Assembly (NCBI GenBank): GCA_030789695.1
Contig: CM061141.1
Coordinates: forward strand, 194,071,689 to 194,135,688
Length of the DNA: 64,000 bases
Direction of reading: 5' to 3'
DNA from: Scilla litardierei
Lineage: Eukaryota; Streptophyta; Magnoliopsida; Asparagales; Asparagaceae
In this document: in pieces, positions 1-8,614 of the stretch
Layout of the letters: each line of letters starts with the position of its first letter
Position numbering within the stretch: the stretch's first letter is position 1
The notes under the pieces: generated by a model
What the model was told of the DNA's origin: nothing
The model's database searches: none
Seen by the model: the letters and a program-made list of their open reading frames with translations, nothing else
Program-made: the position numbers and the translations under genes

Positions 1-155
1 TCGAAATCGACGATCCTAAGGAAGAAACGAGAAATCAGGACGAAACGATCGAAAATGAAAGCTACGGAGACGAAAACCACACACCCGAGGAGAAAATCCA
101 CCAAAACATATATTATAATATATAAAATCCAGATACATGAAAAGCAGTCGTTACA
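1..155 (-). repeat. Element 1 3' LTR, inner end only
   Basis: The segment matches 7323-7478 almost base for base. It ends on the plus strand with gtcgttaca, so the LTR begins TGTAACGAC on the element strand. The rest of this LTR is outside the window. Confidence 0.9.
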
Positions 156-170
156 TCCTCTCCAACTTAA
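156..170 (-). other. Polypurine tract of element 1
   Basis: On the minus strand a purine-rich run (AAGTTGGAGAGGA) directly precedes the TGTAACG start of the 3' LTR. This is the position of the plus-strand DNA primer in LTR retrotransposons. Element 2 has the equivalent AAGTTGGGGAGGA. Confidence 0.75.
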
Positions 171-201
171 GAAAAATTCCGTCCTCGGAATTCCCAAAAA
201 C

Positions 202-1104
202 TCACGAGTCCGGAAACAAAAGTGGGAAACGCTCTCGCATCTCATCCTCATTCTCCCAAGTAGACTCTCCAGGTGAACCGTGTCGCCACATCACCCTCAC
301 AAGATTGACAACCTTGTTCCGAAGCGATTTCTGACGCCTGTCCAGAATCTGCACTGGATGCTGGTCATACGTCATATCGGGGCGAACGGTAATCTCCGAA
401 AAATCCACCGCATGAGACGGATCGCTAATGTATCGACGAAGCTGCGACACATGGAAAACATTGTGAACTCCTTCCAAAGATGGCGGCAAGGCCAAGCGAT
501 ACGCTACCTCGCCAACCCTCTCCAAAACGTCAAACGATCCAATGTATCGCGGGCTCAACTTCCCACGCTTCCCAAAACGAATCACACCACGATTCGGGGA
601 AATCTTCAAGAACACATGGTCGCCCGGCTGAAACTCCAAAGGACGACGTTTAGCATCCGCCCAATGCTTAAAACGGTCCTGAGCAATTCTCAACCTCTCC
701 CGAATATTCCTGACGATATCCACGGCCTCCACGATCATCTCAGGTCCCAACAACTCCCGATCACCGACGTCATCCCAACTCAATGGCGATCGACATTTCC
801 TCCCATAAAGAGCGGCGAAAGGCGCCATGCCAATACCCGCCTGGAAGCTGTTGTTGTAAGAGAACTCCACCAAGTGTAGATGGTCCTCCCACGAACCCTT
901 GAAATCCAACATGCACGCCCTCAGCATGTCTTCCAAAATCTGAATCGTCCTCTCGGACTGGCCATCCGTCTGCGGATGGTACGCCGTGCTGAAACTCAGA
1001 CGCGTACCCAAGCTCTTCTGCAAACTCTGCCAGAACTGAGATGTGAACCTCGTGTCTCTGTCAGACACGATACTCACGGGGACTCCATGAAGTCGCACAA
1101 CCTC
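202..1104 (-). CDS. pol: Element 1 pol, 3' exon: integrase core C-terminal part and chromodomain-like tail
   Basis: This exon encodes the second and third integrase catalytic sites (Asp in SDRDTRF near 1060, Glu in GQSERTIQ near 950). The conserved gypsy integrase C-terminus follows ([30 protein letters not shown]). A final ~45-residue segment with [16 protein letters not shown] and STWENEDEM is the chromodomain-like module of chromoviruses, thought to steer insertion to heterochromatin. The frame is open from the acceptor site at 1104/1105 to the stop at 202-204, about 47 bp before the LTR. The 5' boundary is set by the predicted intron at 1105-1175, not by an ATG. Elements 2 and 3 carry a TAG just before the chromodomain-like segment; this copy reads through with CAT. 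Confidence 0.85.
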   Translation of the reverse strand, partial: EVVRLHGVPVSIVSDRDTRFTSQFWQSLQKSLGTRLSFSTAYHPQTDGQSERTIQILEDMLRACMLDFKGSWEDHLHLVEFSYNNSFQAGIGMAPFAALYGRKCRSPLSWDDVGDRELLGPEMIVEAVDIVRNIRERLRIAQDRFKHWADAKRRPLEFQPGDHVFLKISPNRGVIRFGKRGKLSPRYIGSFDVLERVGEVAYRLALPPSLEGVHNVFHVSQLRRYISDPSHAVDFSEITVRPDMTYDQHPVQILDRRQKSLRNKVVNLVRVMWRHGSPGESTWENEDEMRERFPLLFPDS

Positions 1105-1175
1105 CTGCACGATTCACGTTACATCACTATCCAGACTAGGAAAAGGACATAAAACGGAGAGTAAAAGGATTTTAC
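1105..1175 (-). other. Predicted 71-bp intron within integrase (element 1)
   Basis: On the minus strand the integrase frame runs to ATGGAG and then meets GTAAAATCC. The next 71 bp contain in-frame stops and end in CGTGCAG, after which the integrase frame resumes with a valine-rich VVRLHGVP motif. Removing exactly this GT-AG interval (phase 0) restores the spacing normally seen in gypsy integrases. Element 2 has the same structure at 10976-11047. No transcript evidence is available here. Confidence 0.75.
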
Positions 1176-3595
1176 CTCCATATATCTCCTCGCTAGCGCC
1201 TCAGTGGACTGTCCCACTCGGAACGGAATAAAGTGCGCAGATTTGGTCAATCGATCTACGATCACCCAAATTGCGTCATTCTGCTTCGGACTCCGAGGTA
1301 GTCCAGTCACGAAATCCATAGTGATGTGCTGCCACTTCCACTCCGGAATCGGAAGCGGTTGTAGCAACCCGGCCGTACGCTGATGCTCCGCCTTCACTTG
1401 CTGGCAAACCAAGCACTTGGCTACACTCCGAGCCACGCTCCTCTTCATACCATGCCACCAATAATTCAGACGAAGATCCTGGTACATCTTGGTGCCACCA
1501 GGATGCACAGAATACGGCGAACTGTGTGCCTCCACCATCAGCTCCTCTCTGATATCCCCAGCAGGCACACACAACCTGGCTCCAAACCTCAGCGAGCCAT
1601 CCTCATGAATCAAAAAGTCAGTCCGCAGACCGGCTTCCACCTGCTCCCGAATCCTCACCAGCTTCGGATCCTCAGCCTGGCCAGCCTTAATCCGATCCAC
1701 GATCGTTGACTGTACCTGCATGTACATCAACGACGAAGCCTCCCCAGGAAGAACAATCTCCACGCCAGACTCGCAAAAATCCTGCTGTAATCTCCACTGC
1801 GAAGTCAAAATCATCACCGCTGGAAGCCTACTCAAAGCATCCGGAACCACATTCACCTTGCCAGGGTGAAACTGCAAATCAATATCATAATCCGCCATAA
1901 GCTCCAGCCATCGACGCTGTCGCATGTTGAGCTCCTTCTGAGTGAAAATATACTTCAAGCTTTTGTGATCGGTGAAAATCTTCACTTTCTCACTCAGCAG
2001 GAAGTGCCTCCAAATCTTAAGAGCAAACATAACGGCAGCCAACTCCAAATCATGCGTCGGATAATTCTTCTCATGAACCTTAAGCTGACGAGACGCATAC
2101 GCCACAACGTGCCCGTGCTGATGCAACACACAACCGAGACCCTTGCCAGAAGCATCGCAAAAGATCTCAAATCCACCGCTGCGATCAGGCACAACAAGAA
2201 TAGGGGCAGTCGTCAACCTCTCCTTCAGAATACCAAAAGCACTCTCACAATCACCCGACCAAACAAAAGCAACATCCTTCCGCGTCAACCTGGTCATCGG
2301 CTCAGCAATACGAGAAAAGTCCTTAATGAATCGCCGATAATAACCGGCAAGTCCAAGGAAACTCCGAATCTCAGACACAGACGACGGAACAGGCCACTCC
2401 CTGATGGCCCGAATCTTCTCGGGATCCACAGAAATACCATCTCCAGTCACCACATGCCCGAGAAAAGCAACTCGATTCAGCCAAAACTCGCACTTCGAAA
2501 ACTTAGCATACAACCGATGCTTCCTCAAAATTTCCAATACCGTCCTTAAGTGCGAGGCATGCTCTTCCTCCGACTTCGAATAGATCAGAATGTCGTCAAT
2601 AAAGATAACGACAAACTTATCCAAAAAGTCGTAGAAAATCAGGTTCATCAGATTCATGAAAACTGCGGGCGCGTTAGTTACGCCGAAAGGCATAACCACA
2701 AACTCATAGTGTCCATACTTCGTCCTGAACGCTGTCTTCGGAACATCTCCCTTCTTCACCTTCAACTGATGGTAACCACTCCTCAAATCCAATTTAGAAA
2801 ACACACTCGAACCTCCAAGCTGATCAAAAATATCATCGATGCGAGGCAAATGGTATTTATTCTTAATAGTTACCGCATTCAACTCCCGATAATCCACGCA
2901 CATGCGACGCGAACCATCCTTCTTCTTAACCAACAACACCGGTGCTCCCCACGGAGACACGCTAGGATTAATATAACCCTTCTGCAAAAGCTCATCCAAC
3001 TGCTTCCGCAACTCTTCCAACTCTGCAGGTGCCATACGATACGGCGCCTTCGAAATTGGCTGCGCACCTGGAACAAGATCGATAGAAAATTCCAAAGCTC
3101 GATCAGGCGGCAAACCAGACATCTCCTCGGGGAAGACGTCGCCAAAATCACGCACCACAGCTGGCCACTCCAGCTCCATCTGCATAGCCACAGCCTCCAC
3201 CGGCCTGGCCCGAAATCTGACAGGACCAAGCGAACTGCTACCACGACTGAACTCAAATACTGGATGTCCGGGAATCTCGAACACCACCTTCTTCCTCCTG
3301 CAGTCAATCGTAGCATAGAAGCTCGCAAGCCAATCCATCCCAAGAACTGCATCATAGTTGATGATGTCGTGGACAATGAAATCCGTAAAAAGCTCATGTC
3401 CGCAGACCACCAACGAGCAAGAATTGCAACCACGATGCACCGAGACCACGCCATTCCCTGTAACGATATTCCAACTCTTTGGAAGAGGGGACGTCGACAA
3501 GGAATGCCTCTCCACGAAGCTCCGAGAAATAATGCACATCGATGCACCAGAGTCAAAGAGGACTCGTGCAGGAAATGTGCAAACCAAAATCACAC
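1176..3595 (-). CDS. pol: Element 1 pol, main exon: protease, reverse transcriptase, RNase H, integrase N-terminus
   Basis: The frame is open over the whole interval. Counting from the GTG at 3593, the order is: aspartic protease with active-site DSGAS near residue 14; reverse transcriptase with [22 protein letters not shown] and catalytic FIDDILIY near residue 330; RNase H with FCDASG near 478 and a DHKSLKY motif; H-H-C-C integrase zinc domain near 690-735 ending CLVCQQVK; and the first integrase Asp in MDFVTGLP near 760. There is no sensible ATG at its 5' end. The predicted upstream intron joins it in frame to gag, so it is best read as the second exon of a Gag-Pol fusion. RT carries YHLPR where the other copies have YPLPR. 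No stop or frameshift was found. Confidence 0.9.
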
Positions 3596-3709
3596 CTAAT
3601 CAAGCAATTAACAATCAAACCCTAATCTAGCAAACAACCATGTTTCAAGCAAACAACAAAATCTAACAATCAGAACCAGCTAGGAAGTAACAGCTAGATT
3701 GAGGATTAC
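3596..3709 (-). other. Predicted 114-bp intron at the gag/protease boundary (element 1)
   Basis: On the minus strand gag reads to GCAG and meets GTAATCC. The interval contains the gag stop and ends in TTGATTAG, followed by the protease frame. Splicing at these GT-AG sites is phase 1 and keeps the frame between DEVIAG and the protease domain. Elements 2 (13467-13580, 114 bp) and 3 (32748-32858, 111 bp) share the same boundaries. Confidence 0.8.
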
Positions 3710-4841
3710 CTGCGATAACCTCATCCACAGCCGCGCTCTCCGCAGCGGTCATCAGAAAAGCCTGCCTCCTCAGCGGAACAGCCTGTCGAAAAGCCTGTCC
3801 CTGTGGAACAAGAGCTGCTCCACGTCCAGCAGGAACAGACGCACGCTGCTGCAACGACTGTGCTGCAACAGGTGCCATCCGCAGCGGATCCGCATGCCGA
3901 CAATCCTTCACGACATGAGAAGCATCACCGCAAATCAAACACTGGCCCAAAAACTTCTGACACTGATCCTTGACGTGGCCAGGCCTGCCGCAGAAATGGC
4001 AAATCTTCGGAATCGGCCCTCCTGGCCTCTTAAACTGAGCAAACTGATTAGGCCTGAACCCAGGTCTAACCACAGCCCTCGCCTGTTCCACAGGCCTCTT
4101 CCCAGCACCAACAACAGTTCCCTTCCTCTGGTTCACGAGCAGCTCCTGCCTCTTGGCAGCGACCAGAACCTTCTGATAAGACTCCCGGTCAGAGGAGGTC
4201 ACAAAACTCTGGAGCTCTGAAGCGAGTCCCTGCAGGAACCTCTGAGCTCTCTCCTCAGCGTCATGCACCATCTTTGGTGCAAACCGACTCAGCCTCATGA
4301 ACTCCTGGTGGTACATGTCCACCGACGAGTTCCCCTGCTTCAGATCGATAAAACGCTGTAGCATCTCTTCCCTGGCAGCCTTCGGGAAGAACTCACCATC
4401 AAACCTAGCCTTGAAGGTAGCCCAAGCAATCGGCTCCACCAACATCTTCTCCTCTGCATCCCACCAATTCCTGGCGTTATCCTTAAGCTGCCTCCTCGCC
4501 AAATCAACCCATCCAGCCGGGGTGATCTTGGCCATCTTTAGATTGTCCTCGACGTTCCGAATCCACTCATCGGCAGCCAGAGGACCCTCAGAACCATCAA
4601 AATATGCGGGACCCAGCTCCCGAAATTGCTTCGCTCCTGGCTCAGAGCGAGGGGCATCCGGAAGAGCCCGGGCAGCTCGAGCAGGTGGAGCATTCTGGAC
4701 TTGCAGAAGCACGCCCTGCTGCACCTGCATCATCTGGATCATCATCCGCATCATCTCACCGCTGGTGGGTTCCCGCTCAGGCTCCTCATCATGAGGGAGC
4801 GCACCACTACCCCCACCACGGGTGAAACGCCTTCCTGCCAT
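3663..4841 (-). CDS. gag: Element 1 gag (unspliced form, 392 aa)
   Basis: Gag forms the virus-like particle that packages element RNA. The start MAGRRFTRGG is shared with element 2 and corresponds to the element 3 start. The retrotransposon-gag capsid region spans roughly residues 85-240 (WIRNVEDNLKM, NARNWWDAEE, RFDGEFFPKAAREEM, YHQEFMRLSRFAPKMV). Two CCHC zinc knuckles follow at residues 281-294 (CHFCGRPGHVKDQC) and 301-314 (CLICGDASHVVKDC); the second knuckle is unusual, since many plant gypsy Gags have one. The last ~15 codons and the stop lie inside the predicted intron, so this protein is the unspliced product; the spliced mRNA would continue into protease from 3710. Confidence 0.9.
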   Translation of the reverse strand: MAGRRFTRGGGSGALPHDEEPEREPTSGEMMRMMIQMMQVQQGVLLQVQNAPPARAARALPDAPRSEPGAKQFRELGPAYFDGSEGPLAADEWIRNVEDNLKMAKITPAGWVDLARRQLKDNARNWWDAEEKMLVEPIAWATFKARFDGEFFPKAAREEMLQRFIDLKQGNSSVDMYHQEFMRLSRFAPKMVHDAEERAQRFLQGLASELQSFVTSSDRESYQKVLVAAKRQELLVNQRKGTVVGAGKRPVEQARAVVRPGFRPNQFAQFKRPGGPIPKICHFCGRPGHVKDQCQKFLGQCLICGDASHVVKDCRHADPLRMAPVAAQSLQQRASVPAGRGAALVPQGQAFRQAVPLRRQAFLMTAAESAAVDEVIAGNPQSSCYFLAGSDC

Positions 4842-4985
4842 CTAGTGACACGGAAAACAAATCAGATTAGACTCATAGCCTATGACATCGGACGTAGAAC
4901 TTAGTTTATTGGACATTCTAATATTATTATCGCTATTCCAAAAATCGCAGTTACAGAAGGACCTGCATGGGCCACCACTAAAACC
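4842..4985 (-). other. Element 1 5' untranslated segment with primer-binding region
   Basis: This is the 144 bp between the 5' LTR and the gag start. The usual initiator-Met primer site (TGGTATCAGAGC) is absent. The first TGG after the LTR begins TGGTGGCCCATGCAGGTCC on the minus strand, about 8 nt in, and is nearly identical in elements 2 and 3. It is a candidate primer site of unassigned tRNA. Confidence 0.5.
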
Positions 4986-5328
4986 TGTCACGACCCGCTT
5001 CCCTAAAATGGAGGCAAGACGTGAAAAGGTCCGCACGAGAGTGGAGCTGTGAAGCCCCAAACCCGATAAGCGTCCACAATACATAAACAGGTCCCTGTAA
5101 CCACAACAGAATAACAATAATAACACAAGGAGAGACTGAAATAAAATTCCACATCTCACAAATTGTCCAACATCAACAAGAGTCCAACATCCAGAAAAGC
5201 CATCAGGCTAAAAGAAAAGAGTCCAAGGCCCAGAACAAGGCCAACAAAAGAATACGACATAACAAAGTATAGGTGCTACGCACCGATAACAAACAACTGT
5301 TTAACAAAAGTAAAACACAACGATGACA

Positions 5329-5436
5329 CTAGGACTGGTCCCCAGTGTCCACGTACTCCCCGTCAAACACAAGCTCGGGCTCGGCGCCAGCGAACACCTC
5401 GTCCTCAACGGGGTACTCGGGCTCAGGATCTAACAT
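5329..5436 (-). CDS. LTR-encoded 35-aa acidic small ORF (element 1)
   Basis: ATG at 5436 to TAG at 5329 encodes a peptide beginning MLDPEPE and ending VDTGDQS. It is rich in Asp and Glu with hardly any basic residue. The element 2 and element 3 LTRs carry ORFs of exactly the same length at the same place, with the same start (ML..EPE) and end (DTGDQS) but different intervening DNA. No known domain was recognised. It could act as an upstream ORF controlling Gag translation, as an accessory peptide, or as part of a second exon if the ATGTTAG is used as a splice acceptor. Function is not known. Confidence 0.6.
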   Translation of the reverse strand: MLDPEPEYPVEDEVFAGAEPELVFDGEYVDTGDQS

Positions 5437-6459
5437 GTGTCACCCAAAAGAGTAAAGGGGCACATGTCAGCAAGTCTAAAAAGACTTGGGCAAGGAAACT
5501 GAAAGTGAGGCATCTAGCAACCTAGCAGTTTAGTATGCATGACATGGCAGTTATAACATGAGTGCACAATTAAAACATGGCAAGACAATTTGTACAAGAG
5601 AACAATCATCGGGACAAGACAAGAGTAGTCAAGCTACTATCAATTCAATCAATTCACATTTTATAGGTGTTTACGCCATTCGCTGAATGTCATAGCATTT
5701 CAGACCGATCGGCACTAAACACCACTCAGTAACTACACGATATGGAGCCTGGGGTCCCTGCACATTGAGCTCATCTAGTGAGCCTAGGGTTGCCCCGCCA
5801 TTGAGCTCGCATTCTTAGTTCACAATTCAACACATCGAGCATTCGGGTTTCCAACTCATTATGCTCGCTTCTGGTCACGAGCCAGGAACACTAGTATGGC
5901 GTAGGGAACACCTAGCCGGAACACACAATTCGGGCATTGGCTATCAACCAACACATGGCCCGCTTCTGGAACACGAGCCAGGAACACAACATTGTAGCAA
6001 AGCTACGCAATCAAGCAACACTTAAAGAATGCGAGGTCATGACAATTTATTTGCGTACCGTTAATTAAATTAAACGTGACAGGCGAAATGCAATGACATG
6101 AACATATTCGCGTACCGTTAATTGAAAGTAAATATGACATGGTAATTGTGCAACATGCTAAAAGTCGGAATTAGCTTCGTTGTCAAGCTAATTCCCCAAT
6201 TTGCGCCTAGGCGAGTATCATTTCGTCGCCTAGCCTCTTTTACGCCTATAACAAGAAAATGGCCTAAAACATGGCCTAAACCCTAAGTGGCAAGTTTCAC
6301 TTGCCTAGCACCGGGGATGACGACCACTTCGTCACACGGATGCTATCTACGGGGGAAATCGCTGTTAAGGGGGAAACAAGCATCAAACACATGAAATTAA
6401 TTAGGGTTTTCATAAAATTATAAATAGGCATTGAAAACAACGGTAGATCGATTTCTTAC
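5430..6459 (-). other. Candidate leader intron in element 1 LTR
   Basis: On the minus strand an ATG-free, C-rich leader ends CTCTCG and is followed by GTAAGAAA, a strong donor consensus. A plausible acceptor is the TTAG at 5430-5433, preceded by a T-rich stretch. Donor-like sites at the same position occur in element 2 (GTAATAAC, 16260) and element 3 (GTTAGTGA, 30068). The acceptor is the weak point of this call. Confidence 0.4.
5434..5488 (-). other. Paired conserved hairpins before the LTR small ORF
   Basis: Hairpin 1 is CAAGTCT / AGACTTG with an A4 loop on the plus strand (5471-5488). Hairpin 2 pairs ACATGTG with CACATGT around a C-rich/G-rich inner stem and contains the ATG of the small ORF. 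Element 3 has CAAAGTCT / AGACTTTG at the same place: one extra base pair changed on both sides. Confidence 0.6.
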
Positions 6460-6738
6460 CGAGAGGAGGCGGAAGAAACACTCCGGGGAACCCTAGGATC
6501 AGATCTGGAAGAGATTGGAGGAGTTTGGGGAAACTAGGGTTTCGGGGGGATTTGGGGATTTGATGGGTTTTGATGGAGATTTGGGGAAGATGAGAGGTGG
6601 ATGGAGTGAATGGTTGGGTTTGATGATTGATTTGAGGCTTGGAATGGAGAAATGAAGCTTGGAGGGAGATGGGGGATCAATGGGGGCGATTTTAGGGTTT
6701 TGGGTCGTGTTGGAGAAGAAGAAGTTGTTTGGGAGGGG

Positions 6739-6746
6739 TATTTATA
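6739..6746 (-). promoter_or_regulatory. TATA box of element 1 LTR promoter
   Basis: TATAAATA on the minus strand (CCTATAAATACC) lies about 45 bp downstream of the palindrome array and upstream of a ~250-nt leader with no ATG. Elements 2 and 3 have TATTTAAA at the same place. Confidence 0.7.
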
Positions 6747-6784
6747 GGTTGGGCTGGCGGCTGCCCAGAAATTAGGGTTTTAAC

Positions 6785-7215
6785 ACAGACTAGTCGGTCA
6801 AAGAACAACCACTGACCGACTAGTTTGGCAACTAGTCGGTCGGTCGACCAACGCAAACCGACTAAGTGTAAACAGTAACTTCTGTACAAAATTAGGATTT
6901 AGAATTAGTCGGTCCATGAACAAGTACTGACCGACTAGTTTAGCATCTAGTCGGTCGGTGAACGTTCTTAGACCGACTAAGAGTGAACAGTAACTGATAC
7001 AAAAATAATATGATGAGTTAGTCGGTTCAAGAAGCATTGCTGACCGACTAGTTTGCAACCTAGTCGGTCAACCAACGTTCTTAGACCGACTAACGGTAAA
7101 CAGTAACTCCTGAGAAATTTAGAAAGCTAACTAGTCGGTCCAAGAAGGATTGACGTCCGACTGGATCGTCATCTAGTCGGTCGGTGGCCCTTCTTACACC
7201 GGCTAATGAGCACAG
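6785..7215 (-). repeat. U3 tandem array of palindromic GACCGACTAG units (element 1)
   Basis: There are four ~113-bp units, with unit starts at 6791, 6906, 7019 and 7132. Each unit holds two imperfect hairpins built from TAGTCGGTC and GACCGACTA separated by ~14-nt spacers, then an A-rich linker containing AACAGTAACT. Every arm contains ACCGAC, the DRE/CRT core. The array sits just upstream of the TATA box on the element strand, the place of an enhancer. Confidence 0.85.
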
Positions 7216-7509
7216 AAAAGTACCGATACGGAGCGCGAGGCCCCGTGATCGATTCCTAAGACTCCTAGGCTTGATCTAATAGTTAGATACGACCGTTATG
7301 AAGCCCATCACGAGTGACACACTTCGAAATCGACGATCCTAAGGAAGAAACGAGAAATCACGACGAAACGATCGAAAATGAAAGCTACGGAGACGAAAAC
7401 CACACACCCGAGGAGAAAATCCACCAAAACATATATTATAATATATAAAATCCAGATACATGAAAAGCAGTCGTTACAAAAACAGTCTAAACAACAACAC
7501 AAACAGTCT

Positions 7510-7617
7510 CTACGACTGATCGCCCGTGTCCACGAAGTCCTCGTCAAACACAGGCTCGGGCTCGGCGTCCGCAAACACCTCGTCCTCAACAACGAACTCA
7601 GGCTCAGGATCTAACAT
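7510..7617 (-). CDS. LTR-encoded 35-aa acidic small ORF (element 2, 3' LTR copy)
   Basis: ATG at 7617 to TAG at 7510 encodes a peptide beginning MLDPEPEFVVEDEVF and ending FVDTGDQS. Length equals the element 1 and element 3 versions. Conserved hairpins precede it (first stem 7652-7668). Confidence 0.55.
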   Translation of the reverse strand: MLDPEPEFVVEDEVFADAEPEPVFDEDFVDTGDQS

Positions 7618-8197
7618 GTGTCACCCAAAAGAGTAAAGGGGCACATGTCAGCAAGTCTAAAAGACTTGGGCAAGGAAACTGAAAGTAAGGTAAACTAACA
7701 ACCTAGCAATTATAGTATGATGCATGACATGGCAAGTATAGTATGGAAGTGACAAGTAAAGGGAAGTACAAGTAGCAAGTAGCAAGTATGTCATGGATAA
7801 CAAGTTTTACAAGTAAAACACGGACAAGTACAAGTCAAGTGGTTCACGTCAAGTGGTTCACGTCAAGTGATCACGTCAAGTAAACAAGTTGTGCACAGAG
7901 ATTTCGTCTGCTGGCTAGAGTGGCTGATCGGGCCAACTCGTAAGCTCAGGTGACCGCTTATCCCTACCCCTCCACGTGTATCGAGCCAGGGCATCACCCC
8001 GAACACGGAATGCTCGCTTCTAGATCACGAGCCAGGAAGTGTATTTAACACGTATGGCGTAGGGTTATGCCTGCACCGCAGGTGCCTAGCCGGAAACAAG
8101 TAGATCGGGCATTGGCTATCAACCAACTCACGTGGCCCGCTTCTGGAACACGAGCCAGGAAACATAAGTATTGTAGCGTGTGCTACGAATGCGACAT

Positions 8198-8614
8198 CGG
8201 ACAGCCATAAGCTTTGTGTTTGTGGATGGAATCCCCCAAGAAGGGTTAGAATGGCAGTTCCCGCTCCTTGGGAGGTACCAAATAAATGACTACTGGAATG
8301 GCATCGTCTGAATTTCCGGCTTTTTATACCAATGGTCACCGCCCCCCGTAACGTGAAACAAAGCCTGATCTATGTTAAGCAAGCGCCGAATCTGAGTACT
8401 CAACTTGCCCGACCTGCCTCTTCCACTGGACCTCGTCTTTCAAAGAGCAGCAGCTATCCGAGCCATGCAAGCCGAATATAACCTTGTTGTGGCCGCCGGG
8501 GAAACACACCCCAGCCCCCTCTCGGGAAACGGGGGTCCAACAAGCACTTGCTGCAGAGGGGGCCCACAAGCACCCTGGCATGGTGCGATTAGGTGCTTTT
8601 AATTTCGGCGACAT
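8198..8614. other. 417-bp insertion in the LTR containing a plastid psaB fragment
   Basis: The block is missing from the paired LTR at 15866 and is bracketed by cgacat at 8192-8197 and 8609-8614, a probable 6-bp duplication. On the minus strand, about 8192-8297 translates to [20 protein letters not shown] followed by [12 protein letters not shown], the well-known photosystem I P700 apoprotein A2 (psaB) segment. The remaining ~300 bp (8298-8608) is of unknown source. It is a nuclear-integrated plastid fragment, possibly via mitochondrial DNA, and carries no functional gene. Confidence 0.7.

Larger units (their letters stand above)
1..7478 (-). mobile_element. Tekay/Del-like Ty3/gypsy chromovirus, element 1 (apparently coding-intact)
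   Basis: This is a minus-strand LTR retrotransposon in the order 5' LTR (right), leader, gag, protease, RT, RNase H, integrase, chromodomain-like tail, polypurine tract, 3' LTR (left, cut by the window edge). The long LTRs, the pol order and the C-terminal chromodomain-like segment are what is known of the Tekay/Del clade. The gag frame and both pol exon frames are open throughout. The visible 155 bp of the left LTR differ from the right LTR at one position by eye, so the insertion looks young. The right end abuts element 2 LTR sequence at 7479, matching the interior of that LTR (equivalent to 15160), so element 1 inserted into the 3' LTR of element 2. The probable target duplication is aaaac, but its left copy is outside the window. 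Confidence 0.9.
4986..7478 (-). repeat. Element 1 5' LTR (2493 bp)
   Basis: The plus-strand limits are tgtcacgac and gtcgttaca, giving TG...CA on the element strand. Reading along the element: U3 with a ~113-bp tandem palindrome array (6785-7215), a TATA box (6739-6746), a leader without any ATG (~6460-6710), a candidate splice donor at 6459, an AT-rich stretch with conserved blocks, two hairpins (5434-5488), a 35-codon ORF (5329-5436), then a T-rich probable polyadenylation region and U5. It aligns with the element 2 LTRs throughout except the leader and the sORF region, which diverge more. Confidence 0.9.

Noticed and set aside
280..879. Plus-strand ORFs across 200-4900 and 10300-14700
   Set aside because: Antisense shadows of the gag and pol exons.
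6785..7215. CRISPR-like look of the regularly spaced palindromic repeats
   Set aside because: Units lie in the U3 of plant LTRs upstream of a TATA box, are diverged, and the 'spacers' are homologous between units. No cas-like genes and a eukaryotic context.
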